Part shown: positions 26,641 through 35,064 of the stretch, piece by piece
Layout: each line of letters begins with the position of its first letter
Position numbering within the stretch: position 1 is the first letter of the stretch
Assembly: GCF_003350475.1 (NCBI RefSeq)
Contig: NZ_QQAV01000001.1
Span: 1,108,836-1,172,835, forward strand
Length of the DNA stretch: 64,000 nucleotides
Reading direction: 5' to 3'
DNA from: Pseudacidovorax intermedius
GTDB lineage: Bacteria; Pseudomonadota; Gammaproteobacteria; Burkholderiales; Burkholderiaceae_C
Notes under the pieces: generated by a model
Database searches by the model: none
Told to the model about the DNA's origin: nothing
The model's input: the letters and a program-made list of their open reading frames with translations, nothing else
Translations under genes and position numbers: made by a program

Positions 26641-27611
26641 CAGGGGGTGGCGAGCCCCAGCCGGCGCAGTGTCGCGGCCTTGAGGCGGCTGTCCTCGCGC
26701 AGGTGCCGTTCGAAGTCGGCGGCGGGGCGGAAGTCCACCACCTGGTTCGCGCGCCGGGCCCAGTCCTGGTAGCGCGGCGAAGCCACGGCCTGCCGGCATG
26801 CGCTTTCCAGCCGCTGCACCACCGCGTCCGGCGTGCGGGCCGGCGCCAGGACGCCGCCGAAGCTGGCCTGTACCACGTCCACGCCCGCTTCCTGGAGCGT
26901 CGGCACCTCGGCGAAGGCGGGATGGCGCCGGTCGGAATAGACGGCCAGCAGGCGCAGGGCTCCGCTGCCCAACTGGCCGGTGATGGAACTGACCAGCACG
27001 GCGCCGAAGCCCAGGCGCCCGGCCATCAAGTCCTGCAGCATCGGCGCATCGCCCTTGTAGGGCACATGCGTCAGGCTGACGTGCGCCACCGCCTCGATGT
27101 CGGCCGTGCCCAGATGCGGGATGGAGCCGGTGCCCGAAGTGCCGTAGCTGATGGCGCCCGGCTCACGGCGCGCCGCGGCGAGCAGATCGGCCACGCTGCG
27201 CCAGGGCGAGGCCGCCGGCACCGCGATGGCGAAGATGTTGTCGAACACCTGGCACACGGGCCGGAAGCTGTCGAGCCCGTAGTTCAGCCGGAGCCGGTGC
27301 GGTTCGCTCGACAGCGGCACCGCCGGCGTGAAGGCCAGCGTGTAGCCGTCGGGCCGGGCCGCCGCCACCGCGTTCAGGCCGATGGTGCCGGCCGCGCCTT
27401 CGCGGTTGCTCACGACCACCGGCTGGCCCAGGGGCTCGGCCAGTGCCTCGGCGAGGTTGCGGGCGTTGAGGTCCAGCCCGCCCCCGGCCGCGAAGGGCAC
27501 CACCATCTGCAGGGGCCGCTGGGGAAACTCCTGCGCCGGGGCGCCGAGCGAAAGGGCGGCCAGCAGCAGGCCGAGGGCGGCCCGCGCGCCGCGATGCAGC
27601 ACGTCGTTCAT
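26640..27611 (-). CDS. Bug/TctC-family periplasmic solute-binding receptor
   Basis: The 323-residue protein has a signal peptide ending at APAQ (near residue 26). Its Bug opening is PLQMVVPFAAGGGLD, in which the third residue pair differs from the other receptors here. The HVPYKGDAP segment and the FGAVLVSS stretch are family features. It lies 13 bases after the FAH-family gene and is translationally joined to the thioesterase gene. A role in taking up the aromatic acid degraded by this operon is inferred from context. Confidence 0.9.
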   Translation of the reverse strand: MNDVLHRGARAALGLLLAALSLGAPAQEFPQRPLQMVVPFAAGGGLDLNARNLAEALAEPLGQPVVVSNREGAAGTIGLNAVAAARPDGYTLAFTPAVPLSSEPHRLRLNYGLDSFRPVCQVFDNIFAIAVPAASPWRSVADLLAAARREPGAISYGTSGTGSIPHLGTADIEAVAHVSLTHVPYKGDAPMLQDLMAGRLGFGAVLVSSITGQLGSGALRLLAVYSDRRHPAFAEVPTLQEAGVDVVQASFGGVLAPARTPDAVVQRLESACRQAVASPRYQDWARRANQVVDFRPAADFERHLREDSRLKAATLRRLGLATP

Positions 27612-27624
27612 GGGCGCGCCGCCC

Positions 27625-28473
27625 TCACTCGTCCCGGATGCCGTTGCGCAGCACGCCGATGGCGTCGACCTCGATCTCGCAGACGTCGCCGGGCTTCATG
27701 AACACGGGCGGCGTGCGCTTGTTGCCCACGCCGCCGGGCGTGCCGGTGACGATCACGTCGCCCGGCTCCAGCGGGATGAAGGTGGAGATGTAGGCGATCT
27801 GGGCCGGGATGCTGTGCACCATCATGTCGGTGGTGGCGCGCTGCATCTCCTGGCCATTGAGGCGCGTGACCAGCGTCATCTTCTGGTCGGGGGCGATCTC
27901 GTCGGCCGTGACCATCCAGGGGCCGAAGGCGCCGGTCTTCCAGAAGTTCTTGCCGGGGGCCCACTGCGAGGTGTGCAACTGCCAGTCGCGCACGCTGCCG
28001 TCGTTGTAGCAGCTGTAGCCGGCGATGTGCGACCACGAATCCGCCTCGCTGATGTGGCGGCCGCCTTTGCCGATGACGATGGCGATCTCGCCTTCGTAGT
28101 CGAGGCGCTCGGAGGCCTGGGGCCGCACGATGTCCTCGCCATGGGCCAGTTGCGAGTCGGCCACGCGCAGGAAGATCACCGGCTTCTCGGTCTCGGTCTT
28201 GCCGGTCTCGCGGATGTGCTCGCCGTAGTTCAGGCCGATGCAGAAGATCTTGCCGGGGTTGGGGATCACCGGCAGCAGCGTCACCTCCGACAGCGGCAGC
28301 GTGGCGCGGGCGGCTTCGACATGGGCTGCCGCCTGCGATGCCAGGCCTGCAGCGATGAAGGCCTTGAGGTCCGGCGCCTGCGCGCCGAACACCGCATGCA
28401 GGTCGACGACGCGGTCGCCGACGAGGGCGCCGTAGCCGTCCTGGCCGTTGTACTGGTAGCTGATGAGTCTCAT
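27625..28473 (-). CDS. Fumarylacetoacetate hydrolase-family protein
   Basis: The 282-residue protein has an N-terminal beta domain and the FAH catalytic fold. Metal ligands are Glu127 and Glu129 in LDYEGEIAIVIG and Asp158 in SCYNDGSVRDWQ. GTPGGVGNKRTPPVFMKPGD near the end is the usual closing loop. Family members hydrolyse C-C bonds in acylpyruvates, isomerise or hydrate 2-oxo-dienoates, or decarboxylate oxaloacetate. Next to an FAD hydroxylase and a VOC protein, cleavage or hydration of an aromatic ring-fission product is the best guess. Confidence 0.88.
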   Translation of the reverse strand: MRLISYQYNGQDGYGALVGDRVVDLHAVFGAQAPDLKAFIAAGLASQAAAHVEAARATLPLSEVTLLPVIPNPGKIFCIGLNYGEHIRETGKTETEKPVIFLRVADSQLAHGEDIVRPQASERLDYEGEIAIVIGKGGRHISEADSWSHIAGYSCYNDGSVRDWQLHTSQWAPGKNFWKTGAFGPWMVTADEIAPDQKMTLVTRLNGQEMQRATTDMMVHSIPAQIAYISTFIPLEPGDVIVTGTPGGVGNKRTPPVFMKPGDVCEIEVDAIGVLRNGIRDE

Positions 28474-28502
28474 GGGATTCCTTGGGAGGAGAGGGGTTGG
28501 TG

Positions 28503-29258
28503 CTAGGCCAGCCGACCTCCGATCCGCGTCGCGGCCTCGGTGATCAGACGGACCATCTTTTCAAGGTCGACGATCGCCAGGCGCGAGGTATCGAACACGA
28601 GGGAGATGGCGGCCCAGGCGCCGCCATCCGACTTGAGAACGGGCGCGGCCACGGCCGCCAGCTGGGGCTCCAGCTCGCCCTTGGAGACATAGTGGCCCGC
28701 CTTGCGGATGGCCGCGAAGTGGCGCCGGAACTCGGCCCAGTCGCCGGGCAGGCCGCAGCGCACGGCCTCGTCGCGCCGGGCGTCGAACAGCTTCTTCAGC
28801 GGCGCCGTGCCCAGCGTGGCGAGCAGCACCTTGGGCGCCGCGCCCTGGAACAGCGGCCGCGGCCGGCCGCGCGTGTAGGCCAGCGTGGCGGGCGTGCCGC
28901 CCATCTCGCGGTGCGTGTCCAGCACCTGCTGGCCGAAGGCCTCGGTCACCACGCAGTCGAAGCCGGTGGCATCGACCAGCTCGCGCAGCACCGGCAGGCC
29001 CACCTTGAGCACCGGATCGGCACGGCGGATGTAGTGGTCCAGCAAGATGATGCGCGGCCCCAGTGCGTAGTGCGAATCCTCCACGCGCTGCAGCAGGCCC
29101 ACCTGCAGCAGCTGGCGCACATAGCGGTAGCTGGTGGGCAGCGAGACCTCCAGCGCCTTGGCGATGTCCTCGGCGGTGCGGGTGACGTGGTGGTCGTCGA
29201 AGAGGTCGAGCACGCCCAGCATGCGTTCCAGGCTGGACGAGGACGAAGGTTCGGACAA
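28503..29258 (-). CDS. IclR-family transcriptional regulator
   Basis: The 251-residue protein has the winged helix at residues about 9-70 (LERMLGVLDLF, then ALEVSLPTSYRYVRQLLQVG) and the IclR effector domain after it. It lies inside the aromatic operon, between the FAD hydroxylase and FAH-family genes, so it probably regulates its own transcript. The likely target is the divergent promoter region at 31372-31476, which holds three TCGTAT boxes. Confidence 0.9.
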   Translation of the reverse strand: MSEPSSSSSLERMLGVLDLFDDHHVTRTAEDIAKALEVSLPTSYRYVRQLLQVGLLQRVEDSHYALGPRIILLDHYIRRADPVLKVGLPVLRELVDATGFDCVVTEAFGQQVLDTHREMGGTPATLAYTRGRPRPLFQGAAPKVLLATLGTAPLKKLFDARRDEAVRCGLPGDWAEFRRHFAAIRKAGHYVSKGELEPQLAAVAAPVLKSDGGAWAAISLVFDTSRLAIVDLEKMVRLITEAATRIGGRLA

Positions 29259-29282
29259 GGTGGGGCCCCGGGATGTGGGTCG

Positions 29283-30782
29283 TCATGGCGCCACCGGGAG
29301 GTACTGGGAGATGCGGTCCAGCTCGGAGCCCGTGCGCGCCACGCCGACGATGTAGCGGTCGGGCCGTAGTATCACGGCGCCCGCCTGGTGGCGGCGCAGC
29401 CAGTCCGCCAGCGGCGGGTCGGGCTCGTCGATGACCAGGGCCTGGCTGCGGGCCCAGCGCTCGGCGGTGCCGGGCGCCGCAGCGGCCAGCAGTTCGCGCT
29501 GGCCGATCACGGCGCTGCGGCGGCCCAGCAGCTCGTCCAGCAGCCGGCCATCGGCCAGCCGCGGCTGGGGAAAGGGCCGGCCCGCCAGGTCCTGCTGGAG
29601 CGCGTCGAAGGCACCGGCGCCCAGCAGTTGCGGCGGCAGCTCGAAGACCTCCGGCTCGCCGCTGGCGAAGCGGGCGTCGCGCTCGGCCGCCGCGGCCGGG
29701 TCGGTGGTCTGGATGATGCCGCCCAGGCGCACGGCCAGCTCGATCAGGGCGCGCACATGCGGCTTGCGCTCGGACTCGTAGGTGTCCAGCAGGGCGTCGG
29801 GTGCGCGGCCGGCGAGCACCGCGTCCAGCTTCCAGGCCAGGTTGGCGGCATCGCGGATGCCGGCGCACATGCCCTGGCCCAGGAAGGGCGGCGTCTGGTG
29901 GCAGGCATCGCCGGCCAGCAGCAGCCGGCCCTGGCGCCAGCCGTCGGCGATCACCGAATGGAAGGTGTAGATGGCGGCCCGCTCCAGCCGGGCCTGATCG
30001 GGCCGCACCCAGGGCGCGACCAGCTTCCACAGGTTCTCGGGCTGCACCAGGGCCTCGCGGTCGTCGCCGGGCAGCACCATGATCTCCCAGCGGCGGCGGT
30101 TGCCCACCACGTTGCAGTAGGTCATGGGCCGGCGCGGGTCGCAGTGCTGCACGGTGTGCGGCGGCAGGTCCACCGGCTCGGTCAGCACCACGTCGAACAC
30201 CAGCCAGGGCTGGCGCAGGCCCAGGTCCACCATCGGGCTGCCCATGTGCTGGCGCACCGGCGAGCGGGCGCCGTCGCAGCCCACCACCCAGCGGGCGCGG
30301 GCCTCGAAGCTGCCGCCGTCGCCGCCCTGGCTGCCGTGCAGCGTGGCGCCTTCGCTGTCCACGTCGATGGCGGTCAGGGCGGTGCCCAGCCGCACATGCA
30401 CGTTCGGAAAGCGCGCCAGGCCTTCGCGCAGCACGGCCTCCAGCTCGGGCTGGTGGAAGTAGTAGTTGTTGGCGCCACCGTGCGGCCCCAGCGCCGCGGT
30501 GCCGCCGCGGATCAGCAGCGTCTGGCCCGCGCCGTTGACGAAGTGCATGCCCTGCGTGCCGGGCCGCGAGATGGCCAGCACCGGCTCGCGCAGGCCCGCC
30601 GCCTGGAAGATGCGCAGCACCTCGCCGTCGTAATGGATGGCCCGCGGCAGGGGAAAGATGTCGCGTTCCTTCTCGACCACCAGCACCGAGCGCCCGGCGG
30701 CCCCCAGCAGGTTGGCCAGCGTGGCGCCCGTGGGGCCCAGCCCCACGATGGCCACGTCGTACACGGGCGCCGGCTCAGCCAT
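29283..30782 (-). CDS. FAD-dependent aromatic hydroxylase (MhpA/phenol hydroxylase-like)
   Basis: The 499-residue flavoprotein has the Rossmann FAD motif VAIVGLGPTGATLANLLG (residues 10-27), the DG motif VVGCDGARSPVR and the GD motif LLAGDACHQTPPFLGQGM. The order and the LGQGMCAGIRDAANLAWKL stretch match 3-(3-hydroxyphenyl)propionate hydroxylase (MhpA) and its relatives, which add an ortho hydroxyl to a phenolic ring with NAD(P)H and O2. The C-terminal thioredoxin-like tail is present. Its start overlaps the VOC gene by eight bases. The actual phenol is not known. Confidence 0.88.
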   Translation of the reverse strand: MAEPAPVYDVAIVGLGPTGATLANLLGAAGRSVLVVEKERDIFPLPRAIHYDGEVLRIFQAAGLREPVLAISRPGTQGMHFVNGAGQTLLIRGGTAALGPHGGANNYYFHQPELEAVLREGLARFPNVHVRLGTALTAIDVDSEGATLHGSQGGDGGSFEARARWVVGCDGARSPVRQHMGSPMVDLGLRQPWLVFDVVLTEPVDLPPHTVQHCDPRRPMTYCNVVGNRRRWEIMVLPGDDREALVQPENLWKLVAPWVRPDQARLERAAIYTFHSVIADGWRQGRLLLAGDACHQTPPFLGQGMCAGIRDAANLAWKLDAVLAGRAPDALLDTYESERKPHVRALIELAVRLGGIIQTTDPAAAAERDARFASGEPEVFELPPQLLGAGAFDALQQDLAGRPFPQPRLADGRLLDELLGRRSAVIGQRELLAAAAPGTAERWARSQALVIDEPDPPLADWLRRHQAGAVILRPDRYIVGVARTGSELDRISQYLPVAP

Positions 30783-31332
30783 GCTGGTCTTCCTGCATGC
30801 GGCGGGTGACCTCGGCCTGCCATTGCGCGCGGCTCATGAACTTGGGAAAGCGCTTCGCAATGGCCTCGGCCTGCGCCAGGATGGCCTCGTCGCTCTGGGC
30901 GAGGTCGATGGGCTCGCGCAGCGGCTGCTCGCAGTACCAGGGCGTGTCCATGAACAGCTCCAGCCGGTTGCCCTCCGGGTCGCGGCAGTAGACGGAGACG
31001 GCGTTGCCGTGCGTCACCGGCAGCATCTCGCTCGCGCCCTCGGCCAGCAGCCGGTCATGGAAGGCGCGCAGCGTCGCCACGTCGGGCACGCGGAAGGACA
31101 GCTGGTTGACCACGTTGAAGGCCATGTCCGCCGGCCGGCCGGTGGCCAGCACCAGCTGGTGGTGCTCGCTGGGATCGCGGCTCAGGAAGACCAACTGCAC
31201 CGGACCCAGGTCGCCCGCGTCGGTCTGGGTGAAGCGCAGGGCGCGCTTGTAGAAGCCGGCCATGCGGGCCAAGTCGGTGACGTACAGGCCGATGTGGCTG
31301 AACTGCAGCTGCAGGGGTGTTTGAAGGGTCAA
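30775..31332 (-). CDS. VOC-family protein, likely extradiol dioxygenase; TTG start
   Basis: The 185-residue protein has one vicinal-oxygen-chelate module pair with His13 (FSHIGLYV), His58 (SEHHQL) and Glu125 (NRLELFMD), the 2-His-1-Glu metal set of extradiol dioxygenases and glyoxalases. Next to an MhpA-like hydroxylase it may cleave the catechol formed. I take the TTG at 31332 because GGAGAC sits six bases upstream. An ATG at 31371 lies at the predicted transcription start and has no ribosome site. It is the first gene of the minus-strand operon that ends at the thioesterase or MBL gene. Confidence 0.8.
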   Translation of the reverse strand: MTLQTPLQLQFSHIGLYVTDLARMAGFYKRALRFTQTDAGDLGPVQLVFLSRDPSEHHQLVLATGRPADMAFNVVNQLSFRVPDVATLRAFHDRLLAEGASEMLPVTHGNAVSVYCRDPEGNRLELFMDTPWYCEQPLREPIDLAQSDEAILAQAEAIAKRFPKFMSRAQWQAEVTRRMQEDQHG

Positions 31333-31383
31333 CTTTGTCTCCGAACGAGAACGGAAGGCCTGGCAGGCCATTCGATTGGACGA

Positions 31384-31433
31384 ATCGTATTGTGATTATC
31401 GTATTTTGACAATAAACAATGTATTCGTATGAT
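31384..31433. promoter_or_regulatory. Overlapping divergent sigma-70 promoters with TCGTAT boxes
   Basis: On the plus strand TTGACA (31406-31411) and TATGAT (31428-31433) are 16 bases apart, close to consensus, and lead to the Bug gene at 31477. On the minus strand TTGTCA (31412-31407) and TACGAT (31389-31384) are 17 bases apart and lead to the VOC gene. TCGTAT occurs three times in direct orientation, at 31385, 31399 and 31425. ATTCG/CGAAT form an inverted repeat at 31370-31385. The cluster is a likely IclR target. Confidence 0.65.
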
Positions 31434-31476
31434 CCGACCCCGTGCAATCGGCACGGGTTCGCAAACGGAGACATTC

Positions 31477-32466
31477 ATGACCATCCTCAAGAGGCTCGCC
31501 GCCAGCGCGGCCGCCCTGCCGCTCGTGGCGGCCTTCGCTCTGGCGCCCACCGGCGCGGGCGCCCAGCCCGACTACCCCAGCAAGCCGGTGCGCATCATTG
31601 CCCCCTTCCCCGCGGGCAGCGGCCCCGACGCCAACGCCCGCGAGCTGGCCGCGGAGCTCACCAAGATCCTGGGCCAGTCCTTCTATGTGGAGAACCGCCC
31701 GGGCGCCTCCAACATCATTGGCACCGAGGTGGCGGCCAAGGCCGCCAACGACGGCTACTCGCTCTACATCGGCACCACCAGCTCGCTGTCGGTCGTGCCG
31801 CACCTCTACAGCAAGCTGCCCTTCAATGCCGAGCGCGACTTCGCGCCCATCAGCCTGCTGGGCGTGCTCAACACGGGGCTGATCGCCACGCCGTCGGTGC
31901 CGGCCAAGGACGCGCGCGAACTGGTCGCCCAGCTCAAGGCCAAGCCCGATTCGGTCACCGTGGCCACGCAGGGCATCGGCAGCTATTCGCACCTGTCGGC
32001 CGTGTGGTTCAACAGCGTGGCGGGCGTGAAGTCGAACCTGGTGCCCTACAACAGCAACAGCCCCTATGCCGACCTGCTGGCCGGCCAGATCCAGCTGATG
32101 TTCGACGGCCTGCCCGCGGCGGCCACCAACGTGCAGGCGGGCAAGCTCAAGCTGCTGGCCATCACCGGCCGCGAGCGGCATCCCAGCTTTCCCAACGTGC
32201 CCACCTTCGCCGAGCAGGGCCTGCCCGACTACACGCCCATCGCCTGGCAGGGCCTGCTGGCGCCGGCCGGCACGGCGCCGGCCATCCTGGAGAAGCTGAG
32301 CGCGGCCATGGGCAAGGTCTGCCAGTCGCCCGAGCTGGCCAAGAAGTGGCGCGACTATGGCGGCGAGCTGCGCTGCAACACGCCGGCCGAGTTCACCGCC
32401 TTCATCCAGGCCGACCGCGCGATGTGGGGCAAGGTCGTGCGCGCCGCGGGCGTGAAGCTGGACTGA
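31477..32466 (+). CDS. Bug/TctC-family periplasmic solute-binding receptor
   Basis: The ATG at 31477 follows GGAGAC and gives 329 residues; the earlier ATG at 31429 lies within the -10 promoter element. The signal peptide ends at AGAQ near residue 29, and the mature protein begins PVRIIAPFPAGSGPDANAREL. A Ser replaces the second glycine of the usual AGG ligand loop. It is divergent from the aromatic operon and is followed 11 bases later by another Bug gene. Confidence 0.9.
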   Translation: MTILKRLAASAAALPLVAAFALAPTGAGAQPDYPSKPVRIIAPFPAGSGPDANARELAAELTKILGQSFYVENRPGASNIIGTEVAAKAANDGYSLYIGTTSSLSVVPHLYSKLPFNAERDFAPISLLGVLNTGLIATPSVPAKDARELVAQLKAKPDSVTVATQGIGSYSHLSAVWFNSVAGVKSNLVPYNSNSPYADLLAGQIQLMFDGLPAAATNVQAGKLKLLAITGRERHPSFPNVPTFAEQGLPDYTPIAWQGLLAPAGTAPAILEKLSAAMGKVCQSPELAKKWRDYGGELRCNTPAEFTAFIQADRAMWGKVVRAAGVKLD

Positions 32467-32477
32467 GGGGCGGCCGC

Positions 32478-33491
32478 ATGCTCGTTTCTGTCTGTTCGAA
32501 CATTGCCCTACCCGCCCGTGCCCGACGCCGCGACGTGCTGCGCTGGACGTGCGCGGGCGCGGCCGCCGTGGTCGGTGCCGCACGCGCCCAGGCGCCGGCC
32601 TGGCCCAACCGCCCGGTCCGGCTCATCATTCCCTCCATCGCCGGCAGTCCCTGGGATCCAGTGGCCCGTCACCTGGCCGACCGGCTGGCGCAGAAGTTCG
32701 GTCAGCCCTTCGTCGTCGACAACCGCGGCGGCGCCACCGGGCTGATCGGCATGGACCTGGTGGCCAAGGCCACCGACGGACATACGCTGGGCGTCATGTT
32801 CATGCCGCATGCGCTGCTGCCCGCGCTGCACGCGCGCATGCCCTACGACACCCTGGGCGACCTGGCGCCCGTGGCCCAGACCCAGTGGACCTACAACGTG
32901 CTCGTCACCCGCCCATCGATGGGCGTCGACAGCGTGCGTGCGCTGGTCGACAAGGTGCGTGCCAACCCAGGCAAGTTCAGCTACAGCTCGGGCGGCAACG
33001 GCTCGCCCGCGCATGTGATGGGCGAGTCCTTCAAGCAGCTCACCGGCACCTATATCCTGCACGTGCCCTACCGCGGGCCGGTGGCGGCGCTGCAGGACCT
33101 GGTGGGCGGCCAGTCCGACCTGATGTTCGCGTCGGTGGCCGCCGCGGTGCCGCATGTGCAGAGCGGCCGGCTCAAAGCCCTGGCGGTGACGTCGCGCGAG
33201 CCGCTGGAGGCCCTGCCCGGCGTGCCCACCTTCGCGGCCCAGGGCTTTGCCAACTTCGACGTGCGCGACTGGGCCGGCATCGTCGCCAGCCGGTCGGTGC
33301 CGGCCGAGCGCATCGGCCCGCTCAACGAGGCCATCGTGCAGGCCCTGGCAGAGCCCGGGGTGCCCGAGCGCTTTGCCCGCATGGGCACCTACCTGCACAC
33401 CGGCAGCGCCGAGCAGTTCCAGGCGCTGATCCGCGCCGAGCTGCCGAAGTGGGCCGAGGTGGTGCGCCGCGCCGGCATCCGGCTGGAGTGA
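32478..33491 (+). CDS. Bug/TctC-family receptor with twin-arginine-like leader
   Basis: The 337-residue protein has a longer leader with RARRRDVLRW before the hydrophobic stretch, suggestive of Tat export, and cleavage near ARAQ. The ligand loop reads LIIPSIAGSPWDPVARHL, in which the normal PFxxGG is replaced by PSIAGS, so the binding mode may differ from the other receptors. It sits 11 bases after the previous Bug gene and 5 bases before the sulfatase-type gene. Confidence 0.88.
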   Translation: MLVSVCSNIALPARARRRDVLRWTCAGAAAVVGAARAQAPAWPNRPVRLIIPSIAGSPWDPVARHLADRLAQKFGQPFVVDNRGGATGLIGMDLVAKATDGHTLGVMFMPHALLPALHARMPYDTLGDLAPVAQTQWTYNVLVTRPSMGVDSVRALVDKVRANPGKFSYSSGGNGSPAHVMGESFKQLTGTYILHVPYRGPVAALQDLVGGQSDLMFASVAAAVPHVQSGRLKALAVTSREPLEALPGVPTFAAQGFANFDVRDWAGIVASRSVPAERIGPLNEAIVQALAEPGVPERFARMGTYLHTGSAEQFQALIRAELPKWAEVVRRAGIRLE

Positions 33492-33496
33492 GCGCC

Positions 33497-35062
33497 ATGA
33501 CCGTCCTGCGCAATGCGCTGTTCATCATGGTCGACCAACTGCGCTGGGACCATGTGGGCGCCTATGGCGTTTCTTCCGTGCCCACGCCGCACATGGACGC
33601 GCTGGCCCGGCGCGGCGCGCTGATGCGCCATGCCTTCGTGCAGGGGCCGGTGTGCGGGCCCTCGCGCATGTCCTACTACACCGGCCGCTATGTGCTCAGC
33701 CACGGTGCCCGCTGGAACCGCGTGCCGCTGTCCAGCGCCGAGAAGACGCTGGGCGACTACCTGCGCCCGCTGGGCGTGCGCGCCACGCTGGCCGGCAAGT
33801 CGCATGTCCTGCCCGACACCGATGCCCTGGACCGCGCAGGCATCGAGATCGAGTCCGAGCGCGGTGCCCTGCTGCGCGAGGGCGGCTTCACGCCCATCGA
33901 GCGCTTCGACGGCCACAGTCGCCCCGACGGGCGCAGCGGCTATGCCGACTTCCTGCGGGCGGCCGGCTATGCGGGCGAGGACCCGTGGAGCGCGCACGCC
34001 ATTTCGGTGCAGGCGCCGGACGGCAGCGTGCACTCCGGCTGGTCGATGCGTCACGCCCACCTGCCGGCGCGCGTGCGGGCCGAGCATTCCGAGACCGCCT
34101 ATCTCAGCGATCGCGCCATCGACTTCATCCAGGCGCAGGACGAGAAGCGCTGGTGCCTGCACCTGTCCTATGTGAAGCCGCACTGGCCCTACGTGGCGCC
34201 GGCGCCTTACCACGCGATGTTCCGTGGCGCACCGCAGTCCCCGGTGGTCAAGGCGCCGCACGAGCGCACCGAGGCCCACCCCGTGGTGCGGGCCTTCCAG
34301 CAGCACGAGGAGAGCCTCAACTTCGGGCAGGACGCCATTGCCGCGCACGTCAAGCCCACCTACATGGGGCTGGTGGCGCAGCTGGACGAGGAGATCGGCC
34401 GCGTGATGGCTGCGCTGGAGGCCAGCGGCCAGGCGCCGCACACCCTGGTGGTGCTGTGCGCCGACCATGGCGACATGCTGGGCGACCACTGGCTGGGCGA
34501 GAAGGAACTGTTCTATGAGGCCGCAGTACGTGTGCCCCTGATCGTGGTCGATCCGCGGCCCGAGGCGGATGCCACCCGCGGGCAGGTGCTGGACCCGCTG
34601 GTGGAGGCCATCGACGTGCTGCCCACGCTGCTGGAGGCGCTGGGCGCCGACCCCGACGGTTGGCAGCACTGCGTGGAAGGCCGTTCACTGCTGCCGTTGC
34701 TGCACGGCCGGACCGCGCCCTGGCGCGATGCCGTGTTCTCCGAGGCCGACTACGCCTACCGCGCCGCGCGGTGGACGCTGGGCCGCGCACCTGGCGAGTG
34801 CCGCGGCACCATGGTGCGCACCGGGCGCTGGAAGTACGTGGACTGGGAGGGCTTCCGCCCCCAGCTCTTCGACCTGCACAACGATCCGGACGAACTGCAT
34901 GATCTGGGGGCCGATCCGCCGGCCGCCGTGGAGCGCGAGATGCGCGAGCGCCTGCTGCAATGGAGCCTGCGCCGCAAGAACCGCACGACGGTGCCCGACA
35001 GCGACGTCGCCCAGCGAACCGAGGCCGTGAAGCGCCACGGCATCCACATCGGCGTGTGGTGA
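33497..35062 (+). CDS. Sulfatase-family hydrolase (phosphonate monoester hydrolase/arylsulfatase-like)
   Basis: The 521-residue protein carries the formylglycine signature VCGPSRMSYYTGR, with Cys53 to be oxidised to formylglycine. Metal residues are Asp13 in IMVDQLRWDH and Asp323-His324 in CADHGDMLGD. The N-terminus has no signal peptide, so it acts in the cytoplasm, as do PMH-type members that hydrolyse phosphonate monoesters, phosphodiesters and sulfates. No formylglycine-generating enzyme gene is nearby. It lies between two Bug genes and a quinone oxidoreductase, and an imported sulfated or phosphonylated compound is a plausible substrate. Confidence 0.88.
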   Translation: MTVLRNALFIMVDQLRWDHVGAYGVSSVPTPHMDALARRGALMRHAFVQGPVCGPSRMSYYTGRYVLSHGARWNRVPLSSAEKTLGDYLRPLGVRATLAGKSHVLPDTDALDRAGIEIESERGALLREGGFTPIERFDGHSRPDGRSGYADFLRAAGYAGEDPWSAHAISVQAPDGSVHSGWSMRHAHLPARVRAEHSETAYLSDRAIDFIQAQDEKRWCLHLSYVKPHWPYVAPAPYHAMFRGAPQSPVVKAPHERTEAHPVVRAFQQHEESLNFGQDAIAAHVKPTYMGLVAQLDEEIGRVMAALEASGQAPHTLVVLCADHGDMLGDHWLGEKELFYEAAVRVPLIVVDPRPEADATRGQVLDPLVEAIDVLPTLLEALGADPDGWQHCVEGRSLLPLLHGRTAPWRDAVFSEADYAYRAARWTLGRAPGECRGTMVRTGRWKYVDWEGFRPQLFDLHNDPDELHDLGADPPAAVEREMRERLLQWSLRRKNRTTVPDSDVAQRTEAVKRHGIHIGVW

Positions 35063-35064
35063 GC

